The notes under the pieces are model-generated. The model was not told where the DNA came from and did no database searches. It worked only from the letters and a program-made list of their open reading frames with translations. This document shows positions 1 to 11,080 of a stretch of DNA of 64,000 bases, one piece after another (position 1 is the first letter of the stretch; each line of letters begins with the position of its first letter). The DNA is from Corticibacter populi. Its GTDB lineage: Bacteria; Pseudomonadota; Gammaproteobacteria; Burkholderiales; Burkholderiaceae_C. The stretch is from positions 186,001 to 250,000 of the forward strand of contig NZ_SGWR01000005.1 of NCBI RefSeq assembly GCF_004217315.1, given 5' to 3'. A program made the translations under genes and the position numbers.

Positions 1-567
1 CAGTTGCGCGTGCGCCCGGATGATGCGCAGCTCCACCTGGAACGTCTGCAGGCGGCCATGGACCTGCCGGGCAGCGATCCGTTGCAGGGCTGCCTGGCCG
101 ACCTGTTCCATGCCGTCACGGCGAGCCGTGGTCAGGATTTGCGCCAGCTGGCCAGCGAGCTGGCGCAGGCGCGTTTGCCGCGGCACGTCTCCAGTGTGTT
201 CCAGCAACTGCGCCAGAGTGGCCAGATGATCGGGCCGATCAGTCTGGTGGCCAACCGCTGGAGCGTCATGGTGCAGCCCTCGGCGGCGGCGCCGGCGCGC
301 AGTCGCCGCGCCAGCGGCGACGACTCGCGCCGTCTGGCCGAACAGGTGGTGCGCGCAATGACCGGTGGCGATGCCGCCGATGCCAGTGCCGCCGTCGAGC
401 TGCTGGAATACGAATTCCTGGCACACTGCAGCGCCTGCCAGGACAAGCTGGCCTTCATGCTGGCACGCCGCGAATTGCTGCGCCAGGGCCTGGAGCTCAC
501 ACCGGCCTGGCTGGATGTGGCCGCGAAGCTCGAAGGCGATGCCGCCGGCGCGGCCAGCGCCTCCTGA
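1..567 (+). CDS. Uncharacterised protein, probably 5'-truncated by window edge
   Basis: I do not recognise this family. The frame is open from the first base of the window; a TTG at position 4 could start it, but the true start probably lies outside. The visible 187 residues are rich in Ala, Arg and Leu and look helical and soluble, with no signal peptide or membrane segment. A short CxxC motif (HCSACQDK) lies at about residues 138-145. It ends 26 bases before the next gene on the same strand, so the two are probably co-transcribed. Codon use is typical of the window. Confidence is for this being a real gene, not for any function. Confidence 0.6.
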   Translation, partial: QLRVRPDDAQLHLERLQAAMDLPGSDPLQGCLADLFHAVTASRGQDLRQLASELAQARLPRHVSSVFQQLRQSGQMIGPISLVANRWSVMVQPSAAAPARSRRASGDDSRRLAEQVVRAMTGGDAADASAAVELLEYEFLAHCSACQDKLAFMLARRELLRQGLELTPAWLDVAAKLEGDAAGAASAS

Positions 568-593
568 CCCGTACATCCCAAGCCCCTTCTCCT

Positions 594-1247
594 ATGTCAT
601 CGATCCCACCTTCATCGTCACGAGCCCGGCCGTCGAACGGCCTGTTCGACAGCTGGCTGACCCTCACGCCCCAAGGTGTCCTGCAGGCCTTCGGCTCGGC
701 CGAGCCAAATGAGCTGCAGCTGGCCCTGCAATCGCTGTTGCGCAAGGAACTGGCCGTGAGCAAGAGCGAGTGGAGCATTTCGACGCGCCACAATGCCTAC
801 CTCGAACAGGCGCGCGATCAGCAATGGGTGCAGGTGCTGTCGGCGCCGGTCAACGGCCCGGATACGCGCCTGTCGGACTTCATCCGCCACGTCATCGCGC
901 CGCTCTCGGGCGAGCGCCGCGCGGTGCTCGCTTCCGAGAGCGGTTTCTGCCTTGATCGCGTGGGCGTTGAGCAGGACGAGGCCGAGGCGCTCAGTGCCGC
1001 CGCTGCCGACTTCTCCGAATATGCGCGGCGTCAGGCGCGTCGTGGCTGGCAGGGCGCGAGCCGCTATGTGTCCTTCTTCGACGATCCGCAGCTGCTGCTG
1101 CCGAGCTGGTCGTTCGTGCCGATCTGGGTCGATGGCGCCGGCTACTGGATCATCATCGGTGACGAGCCCCTGCTCAACAACCTGGCACTGGTCGAGTTGG
1201 TCTGGGGCATCTGCCTGGCCGGCAAGCGCTTCCTGCCGGATTTCTGA
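594..1247 (+). CDS. Uncharacterised protein, possibly roadblock/LC7-like
   Basis: 217 residues with no signal peptide. The ATG at 594 is the first start after the upstream gene. The central part (about residues 95-190) alternates hydrophobic strands and a helix: a VLASESGFCLD strand, then a helix rich in Ala beginning EAEALSAAAADF, then strands ending in GYWIIIGDEP. That pattern is reminiscent of roadblock/LC7 domains, which act as GTPase-associated or dynein-associated scaffolds, but the resemblance is by eye only. It follows the previous gene by 26 bases. Its TGA stop forms the first bases of a terminal inverted repeat of the element at 1246-1482. Function unknown. Confidence 0.6.
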   Translation: MSSIPPSSSRARPSNGLFDSWLTLTPQGVLQAFGSAEPNELQLALQSLLRKELAVSKSEWSISTRHNAYLEQARDQQWVQVLSAPVNGPDTRLSDFIRHVIAPLSGERRAVLASESGFCLDRVGVEQDEAEALSAAAADFSEYARRQARRGWQGASRYVSFFDDPQLLLPSWSFVPIWVDGAGYWIIIGDEPLLNNLALVELVWGICLAGKRFLPDF

Positions 1248-1482
1248 GAACCTGTTTACGATCTTTTCATGGGTCACGTTGTCCCGACAGGCGATGCGAT
1301 GCAAGGCGCAAACCGCAGTCGGGCCGGTGGCCCGGCGAGGATTTGTCACGTCGCAGCGCGCGCCTGCCGGGACAACCCGAAGGGCGGGAGGTCAAAAACG
1401 CACCGAGCGGCGTTGCCCGCCTTGCCCACTGCATTTTTGACCTTCCGCGTGACCCATGAAAAGATCGCAAACAGGTTCTGAG
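1246..1482. repeat. Terminal-inverted-repeat element, copy A
   Basis: The left end (GAGAACCTGTTTACGATC, then CTTTTCATGGGTCACG) is matched in inverse at 1450-1482 over about 32 bases with two mismatches. The interior contains a GC-rich segment (1298-1362) that is closely similar to the interior of copy D at 29370-29440, including GTGGCCCGGCGAGG. The element begins inside the TGA stop of the upstream gene. No coding frame of its own is convincing, so it looks like a non-autonomous miniature element (MITE-like). Confidence 0.75.
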
Positions 1483-1499
1483 CACATCGATGCGCATGG

Positions 1500-1528
1500 A
1501 AAAGGCCGCTTTCCAGCGGCCTTTTCTT
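1500..1528. terminator. Bidirectional Rho-independent terminator
   Basis: An 11-bp stem AAAAGGCCGCT / AGCGGCCTTTT with the loop TTCC, flanked by A and T runs on the two sides. It lies between convergent genes, the uncharacterised gene ending at 1247 and the nitroreductase ending at 1572, and can serve both. Confidence 0.8.
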
Positions 1529-1571
1529 CGGAGATCGGCGTGAACAGGTCCTGAGGGACTGGGTGTCCGGC

Positions 1572-2174
1572 TCAATCGCGGAAGGTGCGGAAGCGGATCG
1601 CGTCGTCGATGTAGGTCTTCTCGCCAAACGGCTTCTCGTTCGAGCCGAACGGCATCTGCGCACGCAGCTTCCAGGCTGGCGGAAGATTCCAGGTGCGCGT
1701 GACTTCGGCGTCGATCAGCGGGTTGTAATGCTGCAGGCTGGCACCGATGCCGGCCTCGGCCAGCGCCGTCCACACCGCCAGTTGGGCCATGCCGGCCGAA
1801 TGCTCGGAGAACACCGGAAAGTGCTCTGCGTAGAGCGCATATTTTTCCTGCAGGTCACGGATGGTCTCGCCATCCTCGAAGAACAGCACGGTGCCGGCTC
1901 CGGCGGCAAAGCCGTCGAGCTTCTTGTCGGTCGAGCCGAACTGGTCGGCCGGCACCAGCGGGCGCAGCGTCTCGCGCACGATGTTCCACAGCTTCACGCT
2001 GGCCGCACCGAACAGGATCACGGCGCGCGAGCTCTGCGAATTGAACGAGGAGGGCGCCAGGCGCACGGCCTCGTGGATCAGGGCTTCGGCCTCGGTCTCG
2101 GCGATGGGCAGGTTCTTGCCGAGTGCGTACTGGGTGCGGCGCTTGCGCAGCGCGTCGATGGCGGGATTGCTCAT
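1572..2174 (-). CDS. Nitroreductase family protein
   Basis: A 200-residue FMN-dependent nitroreductase-fold protein, the usual length for the small single-domain group. It begins MSNPAIDALRKRRTQYALG, the N-terminal helix and Arg-rich phosphate-binding segment that contacts FMN in this family. APSSFNSQSSR (about residues 37-47) is the conserved substrate/flavin loop, and GIGASLQHYNP near residue 145 is the glycine-rich loop. Family members reduce nitroaromatics or quinones with NAD(P)H in the cytoplasm; the real substrate is unknown. A longer upstream in-frame extension has poor coding character, so the ATG at 2174 was chosen despite a weak ribosome site. Short copies of the GAACCTGTTC-type repeat end lie just outside both ends of the gene (1535-1556 and 2197-2213). 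Confidence 0.85.
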   Translation of the reverse strand: MSNPAIDALRKRRTQYALGKNLPIAETEAEALIHEAVRLAPSSFNSQSSRAVILFGAASVKLWNIVRETLRPLVPADQFGSTDKKLDGFAAGAGTVLFFEDGETIRDLQEKYALYAEHFPVFSEHSAGMAQLAVWTALAEAGIGASLQHYNPLIDAEVTRTWNLPPAWKLRAQMPFGSNEKPFGEKTYIDDAIRFRTFRD

Positions 2175-2364
2175 GGTTGCAGAAGGCTTTCGTTGTGGAA
2201 GATCGTCAACAGGCTCCAGGCATCGGCCGACATGGGGATGAGGCCAGCGGTAGCGGCGGCGTGGCCGTTTGCCGTGCTGCACACCCCTTCGGCCCAGCCT
2301 GGTTTTGCAGCGCACAAGATAGCCGAAATCGCAATTCCCTGCAGACGCGGCTGCGATGCATGAT

Positions 2365-2396
<32 letters not shown>

Positions 2397-2485
2397 CGTG
2401 CTGCTTGCATAATGTTTGCGTTTGCCTATCCACCCCCATCGATCCGGCATGGGCGCGCGCGGCGTGATGCGCGAACCCTTGCCCC

Positions 2486-5305
2486 ATGAGCGCAAGAACC
2501 ATGAACACCTACCCGAACGAGAGCGAGAAAGAGCGTCCCCTGCTGGAAGACATCCGCCTGCTGGGCCGCATTCTTGGTGATGTGATCCGCGAGCAGGAGG
2601 GCGAGGACGACTTCGCGCTGATCGAACGCATCCGCCAGCTGGCTGTGGCCGACCGGCGCGAGCGCAGCTCCGACGAGGTGCCATTGCAGCGGTTGCTCGA
2701 GCAGCTCTCGGGTGACCAGACCGTGACGGTGGTGCGCGCCTTCACCTATTTCAGCCACCTGGCCAACCTGGCCGAGGACCAGCATTTCCTGCGGCGGCGC
2801 GAGGTGCACGAGCGGCGCGGCGAGCATTCGCGCGGCAGCATTGCCGGCGCCCTCGAGGCGCTGCGCCAGGCCGGTGTGGACAACGGCGCCATCGTGCGCA
2901 TGCTCGACAACGCCTATGTGTCTCCGGTGCTCACCGCGCATCCCACCGAGGTACAGCGCAAGAGCATTCTCGATGCCGAGAAGACCATTGCCGCATTGCT
3001 GGCCCAGCGCGGCCAGTGGCTGGAGCAGTCCCGCCTCGATGCGCAGCCCGATGCGCGCCTGCCGGGGCGGCTGGCCGACAACGAGGAGGCGCTGCGCGCG
3101 CGCGTGACGCAGCTGTGGCAGACGCGCCTGCTGCGTTACTCGCGCCTGAGCGTGCAGGACGAGATCGAGAACGCGCTGAGCTACTACGAAGCCACCTTTC
3201 TGCGCGAGATCCCGCAGCTCTATGCCGAACTGGAAAAGCGCCTGCACGAACCCCACATCGCCAGCTTCTTCCGCATGGGCCAGTGGATCGGCGGCGACCG
3301 CGACGGCAACCCCAACGTCACCGCCCAGACATTGCGCTATGCGCTGCGCCGGCAAGCGGCGGTGGCACTGCGCCATTACCTCGACGAGGTGCATGCGCTG
3401 GGCGCGGAGCTCTCGATGTCCGAGCGGCGCGCCGGTGTCAGCGCCGAGCTGCGCGCGCTGGCCGAACGCAGCGGCGACGACAGCCCGCACCGTGACGACG
3501 AGCCCTACCGGCGCGTGCTCACCGGCATCTATGCGCGCCTGGCCGCTACGCTGGCGCAGCTCTCGCCCGGCGCCCAGCCGCCCCGGCTGGTGCAGCGGCC
3601 CGGCCCGGCCTATGCCCACGCCGGCGAACTGCTGGCCGACCTGCAGGTCATTGCCGAGTCGCTGCGCAGCCACCATGGCACGGCGCTGCTGAGCGCCCAC
3701 TTGCAGCCGCTGCTGCGCAAGGTCGAGGTGTTCGGCTTTCACCTCACCACGCTGGACATGCGGCAAAGCTCCGACCAGCACGAAGCGGTGCTGACGGAAC
3801 TGCTGCAGGTCGCCCGCGTCGAGTCCGACTACGCCGCGCTGGACGAGGCCGCGCGCTGCCGCCTGCTGCTGCAGTTGCTGGGCGAGGCGCGGCCGCTGCG
3901 CGTGCTGGATCACGCCTATTCCGACAAGGCACAGGGCGAACTGGCCATCTTCGATGCCGCCCGCGAGGCGCTGACCACCTATGGCCCGCAGGCCATCCGC
4001 CACTACATCATCAGCCACACCGAAAGCGTCAGCGACCTGCTCGAGGCACTGCTGCTGCTCAAGGAGGCCGGGCTGGTGCAGGGCCTGCTGGCCGAGGGCG
4101 CGCGCGCGGCCATCATCGTCGTGCCGCTGTTCGAGACCATCGGCGACCTGCGCAATGCCCCGGGCATCATGCGCGACTACTACGCGCAGGACGGCATCGC
4201 CCGCATGGTGCTGGCCTCGGGCGCCGAGCAGGACATCATGCTCGGCTACTCGGACAGCAACAAGGACGGCGGCATCCTCACCAGCAACTGGGAGCTTTAC
4301 GTGGCCGAGACGCGGCTGGCCGAATGCTTTGCCGAGCTGGGCCGCCAGCATGGCAGCGCCATCGGCCTGCGCATGTTCCATGGCCGCGGCGGCGCCGTCG
4401 GCCGCGGCGGTGGCCCCAGCTACGACGCCATCCTGGCGCAGCCGCCGGGCACGGTGTGCGGGCAGATCCGCCTGACCGAGCAGGGCGAGGTGATCGGCTC
4501 CAAGTACGCCAATCCCGAAATCGGCCGGCGCAACCTGGAAACCCTGGTGGCCGCCACGCTCGAGGCCACGCTGCTGCCGCAGCGCCGCGAGGTGCCGGCC
4601 GACTTCCTGCAGGCGGCGCAGCAGCTCTCGGACGCCAGCATGGCCGCCTATCGCCAACTGGTCTACGAGACGCCGGACTTCGCCAGCTACTTCTTCAACG
4701 CCACGCCGGTGCGCGAGATCGCCGAGCTCAACATCGGCTCGCGCCCCGCCTCGCGCAAGCCGGGCCAGCGCCTCGAGGACCTGCGCGCCATTCCCTGGGG
4801 CTTCGGCTGGGGCCAGAGCCGCCTGACGCTGCCGGGCTGGTATGGCTTCGGCAGCGCCGTGGCCCATTACCTGGAGGCCGAGCCGGCCGGACGCGACGAA
4901 CGCCTGGCGCGGCTGCAGCAGATGGCGCGCGAGTGGCCGTTCTTTCGCACGCTGCTCTCGAACATGGACATGGTGCTGGCCAAGAGCGACCTGGCGCTGG
5001 CCGAGCGTTACAGCACGCTGGTGCCCGACCAGGCACTGGCGCGGCAGGTTTTTGCGGCGATGGCGGCCGAATGGCAGCGCACCGTCCTCGCGCTGACGCA
5101 GATCACCGGCCACGGCGAGCGCCTGGCCGCCAATCCGGGACTGGCGCGCTCGATCCGCCACCGCTTCCCCTACATCGATCCGCTGCACCACCTGCAGGTC
5201 GAGCTGCTGCGCCGCTGGCGCGCCGGCGAGACCGACGAGCGCGTGCAAACCGCCATCCACATCAGCATCAACGGCATTGCCGCGGCGCTGCGCAACACGG
5301 GTTGA
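2486..5305 (+). CDS. ppc: Phosphoenolpyruvate carboxylase
   Basis: A 939-residue cytoplasmic enzyme that carboxylates phosphoenolpyruvate with bicarbonate to oxaloacetate, refilling the TCA cycle. Hallmarks are present: [13 protein letters not shown] with catalytic His152, [18 protein letters not shown] near residue 266, SDSNKDGG near residue 590, the glycine loop [12 protein letters not shown] (633-644), and the C-terminal [18 protein letters not shown] that contributes to allosteric control. The length is slightly above the E. coli enzyme (883) because of a short N-terminal extension and insertions. The first ATG (2486) and a second at 2501 are both possible starts. It stands alone on the plus strand. 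A weak -10-like CATAAT lies at 2408-2413. Confidence 0.98.
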   Translation: MSARTMNTYPNESEKERPLLEDIRLLGRILGDVIREQEGEDDFALIERIRQLAVADRRERSSDEVPLQRLLEQLSGDQTVTVVRAFTYFSHLANLAEDQHFLRRREVHERRGEHSRGSIAGALEALRQAGVDNGAIVRMLDNAYVSPVLTAHPTEVQRKSILDAEKTIAALLAQRGQWLEQSRLDAQPDARLPGRLADNEEALRARVTQLWQTRLLRYSRLSVQDEIENALSYYEATFLREIPQLYAELEKRLHEPHIASFFRMGQWIGGDRDGNPNVTAQTLRYALRRQAAVALRHYLDEVHALGAELSMSERRAGVSAELRALAERSGDDSPHRDDEPYRRVLTGIYARLAATLAQLSPGAQPPRLVQRPGPAYAHAGELLADLQVIAESLRSHHGTALLSAHLQPLLRKVEVFGFHLTTLDMRQSSDQHEAVLTELLQVARVESDYAALDEAARCRLLLQLLGEARPLRVLDHAYSDKAQGELAIFDAAREALTTYGPQAIRHYIISHTESVSDLLEALLLLKEAGLVQGLLAEGARAAIIVVPLFETIGDLRNAPGIMRDYYAQDGIARMVLASGAEQDIMLGYSDSNKDGGILTSNWELYVAETRLAECFAELGRQHGSAIGLRMFHGRGGAVGRGGGPSYDAILAQPPGTVCGQIRLTEQGEVIGSKYANPEIGRRNLETLVAATLEATLLPQRREVPADFLQAAQQLSDASMAAYRQLVYETPDFASYFFNATPVREIAELNIGSRPASRKPGQRLEDLRAIPWGFGWGQSRLTLPGWYGFGSAVAHYLEAEPAGRDERLARLQQMAREWPFFRTLLSNMDMVLAKSDLALAERYSTLVPDQALARQVFAAMAAEWQRTVLALTQITGHGERLAANPGLARSIRHRFPYIDPLHHLQVELLRRWRAGETDERVQTAIHISINGIAAALRNTG

Positions 5306-5371
5306 GCCGGGCAGGCGTCCGGCCGGTCCTGCTCTTCAGCGTGGCTGTGACCCAGATGCGGTGAGGGCGTT

Positions 5372-5522
5372 CAGGGCGTGTTCATGGTCTCGCCGCGCAG
5401 CCGCATGGCTGTGCCATGCCGTTCGGGCTGCACCTGGAAAACCGCGGCTGCGGCCTGAGCCTTGCCATCCATCACGATCTTTCAGGCGCAACGGCAAGCC
5501 CGCCGGGACTTTGAACAGGTTC

Positions 5523-5525
<3 letters not shown>
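5372..5525. repeat. Terminal-inverted-repeat element, copy B
   Basis: The left end GGGCGTGTTCATGGTCTCG (from about 5374) is the imperfect inverse of the right end GGGACTTTGAACAGGTTCTCA (5505-5525). On the minus strand the right end reads TGAGAACCTGTTCAAAG, where TGA is the stop codon of dctD. This is the same arrangement as copies A and D. The interior has no coding frame. It fills most of the space between ppc and dctD. Confidence 0.7.
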
Positions 5526-6920
<1,395 letters not shown>

Positions 6921-6936
6921 GGTGTGCGGCAGGTGT

Positions 6937-8799
6937 TCAGGTGGCGGCAGGCAACTGCAGGTTGAAACAGGCGCCGCCAGCGGGACGATTCTCGCCGCTC
7001 AGGCGCCCGCCCATCTCGCGCGCGAGGTGTTCGCTGATCATCAGGCCCAGGCCCAGGCCGACACCGGCGGGTTTGCTGGTGGAAAACGGCTCGAAGAGGC
7101 GTGGCAGCATGTCGGCGGCGATGCCCGGTCCGTTGTCGCAGATGGCGATGCGGACCTGTCTGGCTTCGCCAACCGTATCTGCACGGGCCTGGATGGCGAT
7201 GCGGGGCGCCGGCTGCTGCTGCAGGGCATCGGCGGCATTGCCGATCAGATTGACCAGCACCTGTTCAAGCCGCAGTGCATCGGCCTGCACCGCGAGGTCG
7301 GTCGGCGCGATGTCGACCTGCACCTGCACGGCCGCCGGGCCGCCGGTGGCCAATCGCGGCTCCAGCACGGCCAGCGCCTGCTGCACGGCCTGCGCCACCG
7401 GCACGGCCTGCAGCGGCGCAGTCGGCTTGTGCGCGAACACCTTGAGCGGCTGGGCAATGGCCGCCAGCCGCTGCACCAGCGTGCCGATGCGCTGCAGGTT
7501 GCGCGCCACGTCCGCATGGCGGTCATGCTGCAGCAGCACCTGGGCGTTGTCGGCCAGGGTGCGCATGGCCGCCAGCGGCTGGTTGATCTCGTGCACCATG
7601 CCGGCCGACATCTGGCCGAGCGCGGCCATCTTCTCGGCCTGGATCAGCTCCCGCTGGGTCTGCTGCAGCTGCCGGGTGCGGCGCTCGACCTCGGCTTCGA
7701 GCGAATCGTGGGCGGCCTGCAATGCCTGCTGGCTGGCGAGCCGCTGGCGCAGGCTGCGCTGGCGCTGGTAGCGCAGCGCCAGCAGCAGGAAAGCGACGGC
7801 GGCCAGTGCCGCCGCCAGCGCGCCCGCGCCGAGGGCGCGCTGGCGCAGCGGGCCGGTGGGCTCGAGCACCAACACCTGCAGCCCGCCCGAAGGCAAGGCG
7901 CGCCGCGAAGCCAGATAGGAGGTCTCCTCCAGCCGCACGAGCTGCGCATCAGGGCCCAGGTCTTGCAAAGGCCGCCATGGCAGCGATGCGCCGAGGGTGG
8001 TGCGGTAGCTGCGTTCGCGGTCGAGCTTGGCGCGGGTGGCGTCGGGAATCGGGTTCAGCGGGTGGTAGCGCCAGCGGCCCTGCGTGGACAGTACGGCCAC
8101 GCCGTTCTCGTCGAGCACCAGCACTTCGCCCGGCAGCTTGTGCCAGCGCTGCTCGGCATCGCTCAGGCCGATCTTGACCACCGCCACACCCAGCACCGCG
8201 TCGCCATGTTCGGGCTGCGCCGCGCGCGGCAGCGCATACGAAAGGTAGTAGCCCGGCCGGCCGGTGGTGATGCCGATGCCGAAGAAGTGCCCGCGGCCGC
8301 CGGCCAGTGCCTGCTGCACATAGGGGCGGTAGGCGAACGAGGTGCCCCATGGCGAGCCGGGCTGGCCAGCATCGTCGGCGGCGACGGCCAGGCCGCTGCG
8401 GTCCACCAGGTACAGCAGCTCGGCGCCTGCGGTGGCGTTGATGTGGTGCAGGTGCTCGCTGACCGTCGCCTGCAGCGTGCGGTCATCGCCGTGCTGCAGC
8501 AGCCGCATGACATCCGGGGCGTGCTCAAGCAGGGCCGGCAGGTATTCGAAGCGTGCCAGCGTGGCCTCCAGGTCGAGCGTGAGGAGCTCAAGCCGGTGTG
8601 CCCCGGCATCGCGCAGCTCGGCGAGGCCATGGCGCCATACCCAGGCGTGCGCGCCGCAGGCGGCGGCCAGCGTCAGCGCCAGGGCCAGCAGCGGCAGCAG
8701 CCAGCGGCGAAGGGGTGGGAGGATCGGGAAGACCGGGAGGGGCGAAGAGGGCATGCGAGGCCGTGGGGCGGGACAGCGCCAAGCATAGTCCAGATTCAT
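6937..8799 (-). CDS. dctB: C4-dicarboxylate sensor histidine kinase DctB
   Basis: 620 residues from the ATG at 8799, chosen because GGCAGGG sits at the right distance upstream; an ATG at 8754 is an alternative. An N-terminal membrane anchor (WLLPLLALALTLAAACGAH) precedes a periplasmic sensor of about 240 residues with the FAYRPYVQQAL and GRPGYYLSYALP motifs typical of DctB double-Cache domains, which bind C4-dicarboxylates. A second membrane segment (LGAGALAAALAAVAFLLLAL) follows, then a coiled coil, the H-box MVHEINQPLAAM, and the ATP-binding N, G1 and G2 boxes (NLIGNAADAL, DNGPGI, GLGLGLMISE). The operon order is S9 peptidase, dctB, dctD with gaps of 26 and 16 bases. Confidence 0.92.
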   Translation of the reverse strand: MNLDYAWRCPAPRPRMPSSPLPVFPILPPLRRWLLPLLALALTLAAACGAHAWVWRHGLAELRDAGAHRLELLTLDLEATLARFEYLPALLEHAPDVMRLLQHGDDRTLQATVSEHLHHINATAGAELLYLVDRSGLAVAADDAGQPGSPWGTSFAYRPYVQQALAGGRGHFFGIGITTGRPGYYLSYALPRAAQPEHGDAVLGVAVVKIGLSDAEQRWHKLPGEVLVLDENGVAVLSTQGRWRYHPLNPIPDATRAKLDRERSYRTTLGASLPWRPLQDLGPDAQLVRLEETSYLASRRALPSGGLQVLVLEPTGPLRQRALGAGALAAALAAVAFLLLALRYQRQRSLRQRLASQQALQAAHDSLEAEVERRTRQLQQTQRELIQAEKMAALGQMSAGMVHEINQPLAAMRTLADNAQVLLQHDRHADVARNLQRIGTLVQRLAAIAQPLKVFAHKPTAPLQAVPVAQAVQQALAVLEPRLATGGPAAVQVQVDIAPTDLAVQADALRLEQVLVNLIGNAADALQQQPAPRIAIQARADTVGEARQVRIAICDNGPGIAADMLPRLFEPFSTSKPAGVGLGLGLMISEHLAREMGGRLSGENRPAGGACFNLQLPAAT

Positions 8800-8825
8800 C
8801 GCCCTGCCACGCGGCAGGCTGCGGC

Positions 8826-10763
8826 TCACGGCTGCAGGTGGTGGCGCAGGAAGGCTTCCATCGCGGCATAGAACGCGAACTTGTTTTCATCGTTGTGGAA
8901 GCCATGGCCCTCGTTGTCGCGGACCATGTATTCCACCTCCACGCCGCGCTTGCGCAGGGCTTCGACCATCTGGTCGCTCTCGGCCTTGTTGACGCGCGGG
9001 TCGCGCGCTCCCTGGGCGATGAAGAGCGGCGTGGTGATCTGTTCGGCATGCAGGGCGGGCGAGGTCGCCGTCAGGCGCTCCTTGTCACGCACCGGGTCGC
9101 CCACCATGTCGCGCATTTTCTCCAGCATGGGCTTCCAGTACGGCGGGATCGTTTCCATGAAGGTGAACAGGTTGGAGACGCCCACGTAGTCCACCGCGGC
9201 GGCATACAGGTCGGGAGTGAAGGCCACTCCCGCCAGCGTGGCATAGCCGCCGTAGCTGCCGCCGTAGATGCCCACGCGCCGAGGGTCGGCGATGCCCTGC
9301 TCGATCAGCCAGTGCACGCCGTCGGTGATGTCGTCCTGCATCTTCAGGCCCCATTCGCCGAAGCCCGCTTCCCAGAACTGGCGGCCGTAGCCGGTCGAGC
9401 CCCGGTAGTTCATCTGCAGCACGCAGTAGCCGCGGTTGGCGAGGAACTGCACCTCGGGGTTGTAGCCCCAGCTGTCACGCACCCATGGGCCACCATGCGG
9501 GTTGACGATGCAGGCGAGATTGCGCGGTTCGCGGCCGGCCGGCAGCGTCAGGTAGCCATGGATGGTCAGGCCATCGCGGCTGGTGTAGCTGACGGGGCGG
9601 GTTTGCGACATCTGCGACTCGGGCAGCGCCGGGTTGATGTCGGCAAGCTTGGCGAGCGTGTCGGCGCGCGCATCGTACAGATAGCGCGAGCCGGGCGTGC
9701 GGTCGTTGTAGGCGGCGACGATGTAGGTGTTCTCGTCGCGGCTGGCGCCCTGCAGCGCCACCGTGTATCCCGGCAGATGCCGGCTGAGTGCCTCGTAGCG
9801 CTGGCGCGCCTGCGCGTCGAAGAAGTGGCGCTGCTCCTTGTCGGTCTCCCAGGACACCTCGGTCAGCACCTTGCGCAGGCGCGAATAGGAGGCCGAGCTG
9901 ATGTCCACTTGCTCGCTGGCATAGACGAGTTCCTCTTCGTCAGGCCGAGCCGGGTCGATGACCACCAGCGCCGATTTGTCGCGGCCGCGGTTGCTCAATG
10001 CGTAGAGCTTCTTGTCGTCGAAGCTGAAGAACAGCGGGCTGACCTCGGTGCGGTAGTTGGTGGAGATCAGCGGCTTGAATTCGCCGGCCTCGTCATCGCG
10101 GTACAGCAGCACGCTCTCCAGGCCGTCGCTGGCGATCGCCACGCGCACCCGCCCCTGGTGATCGGTGAGCCAGCCGACGATGTTGCCGGGGTTGGAGGCC
10201 ACCAGCTCGGAGGCACCGGTGTGCACGTTGACGCGGTAGACGTCGAACACCTCGGGCTGGCGCTGGTTGTGCGTCAGCAGCACGTGCTCGGGATCATCTT
10301 CCAGGTCGTCGATGATGCCCGCGCGCACGTTCTCGAACGGCGTCAGGTCGCGCACCTCGCCGCTGCTGGCGTCGACTGCCAGCACGTGGAAGTTCTCGTC
10401 ACCGCCGAAATCCTTGGAGTACAGGACGGTGTGGCTGCCCTTCCAGAAATAGCCGCCGATGTCGCGTGCGGTCTCGGCAGTGAGGCGCCGCGCCGCGCCG
10501 GTTGGCGCCAGGCCGTCGAGCGCCTGCACAAAGATGTTCATGCGGGGCGGCTGGCCATCGACGGAGACCGGCTGCATGAAGGCCAGCGTTTGACCATCAT
10601 CGGCCAGGCGGAAATAACCCTTGTCGGGATTGCGGAAGAAATCCTGCAGCGGGAACTGCCGGGCAGGTGAGGCTGTGGCTTCGGTTGTGGCGTTAGCGGT
10701 CATGGAAAAGGCCATCGAGAAAGCAAGAAAGCCGGCCAGAGCCGGGCGGGACATGGAGTGCAT
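8826..10763 (-). CDS. Secreted S9 family prolyl oligopeptidase-type peptidase
   Basis: 645 residues. The start at 10763 gives a clean signal peptide (MHSMSRPALAGFLAFSMAFS, cleavage near ATA/TEA), so export to the periplasm is likely. The N-terminal half (about 40-400) is a beta-propeller-like region and the C-terminal half an alpha/beta hydrolase. The catalytic triad is visible as Ser503 in GGSYGG, Asp588 in GARDPRVNK and His620 in NEGHGFH. Family members release dipeptides or cleave after specific residues of short peptides; the specificity here is not evident. It ends 26 bases before dctB on the same strand, an unusual partner for a dicarboxylate sensor. Confidence 0.88.
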   Translation of the reverse strand: MHSMSRPALAGFLAFSMAFSMTANATTEATASPARQFPLQDFFRNPDKGYFRLADDGQTLAFMQPVSVDGQPPRMNIFVQALDGLAPTGAARRLTAETARDIGGYFWKGSHTVLYSKDFGGDENFHVLAVDASSGEVRDLTPFENVRAGIIDDLEDDPEHVLLTHNQRQPEVFDVYRVNVHTGASELVASNPGNIVGWLTDHQGRVRVAIASDGLESVLLYRDDEAGEFKPLISTNYRTEVSPLFFSFDDKKLYALSNRGRDKSALVVIDPARPDEEELVYASEQVDISSASYSRLRKVLTEVSWETDKEQRHFFDAQARQRYEALSRHLPGYTVALQGASRDENTYIVAAYNDRTPGSRYLYDARADTLAKLADINPALPESQMSQTRPVSYTSRDGLTIHGYLTLPAGREPRNLACIVNPHGGPWVRDSWGYNPEVQFLANRGYCVLQMNYRGSTGYGRQFWEAGFGEWGLKMQDDITDGVHWLIEQGIADPRRVGIYGGSYGGYATLAGVAFTPDLYAAAVDYVGVSNLFTFMETIPPYWKPMLEKMRDMVGDPVRDKERLTATSPALHAEQITTPLFIAQGARDPRVNKAESDQMVEALRKRGVEVEYMVRDNEGHGFHNDENKFAFYAAMEAFLRHHLQP

Positions 10764-11080
10764 GGGGCTGGGTGTTCGGGAGGAATGGAGCCTCCTTGGA
10801 TACCGGATGGCCGCCAATCGTTCAACGCATTGTCGAGGGGCGACCTGCAATGCGCTGGACAAGTATCCCGTACGCCAGGCAGCCCGGCCCGGGTGCCTGC
10901 CGTGTTGTTACAAACCGTTGCCGTGGCGAAGGCTGCGGTCCGCAGTCTGGGTTTCGTACTCCTGGGCCGCTGCCTGTACCTGTGCCGGTGCTCGTGTCGC
11001 CCCATGCTCTTCTCGATGGGGTGATGGTGTCCCGGCGGGGGGGCGGCCGGTTCAAGCCATGTCGCCCGTTTCTGCCCGCC
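10764..11080. other. Intergenic region between dctA and the S9 peptidase, no gene seen
   Basis: 317 bases between two minus-strand genes. A weak inverted repeat CCCCAT/ATGGGG (11000-11005 and 11016-11021) has no T tract. I see no convincing promoter or small gene, though the peptidase-dctB-dctD promoter should lie here. Confidence 0.5.

Noticed and set aside
2426-5260. A 944-codon open frame antisense to ppc
   Set aside because: High GC and strong third-position bias keep the opposite strand open. The translation is low-complexity (Gln, His, Ala-rich) and has no motifs, while the plus strand encodes a full PEP carboxylase.
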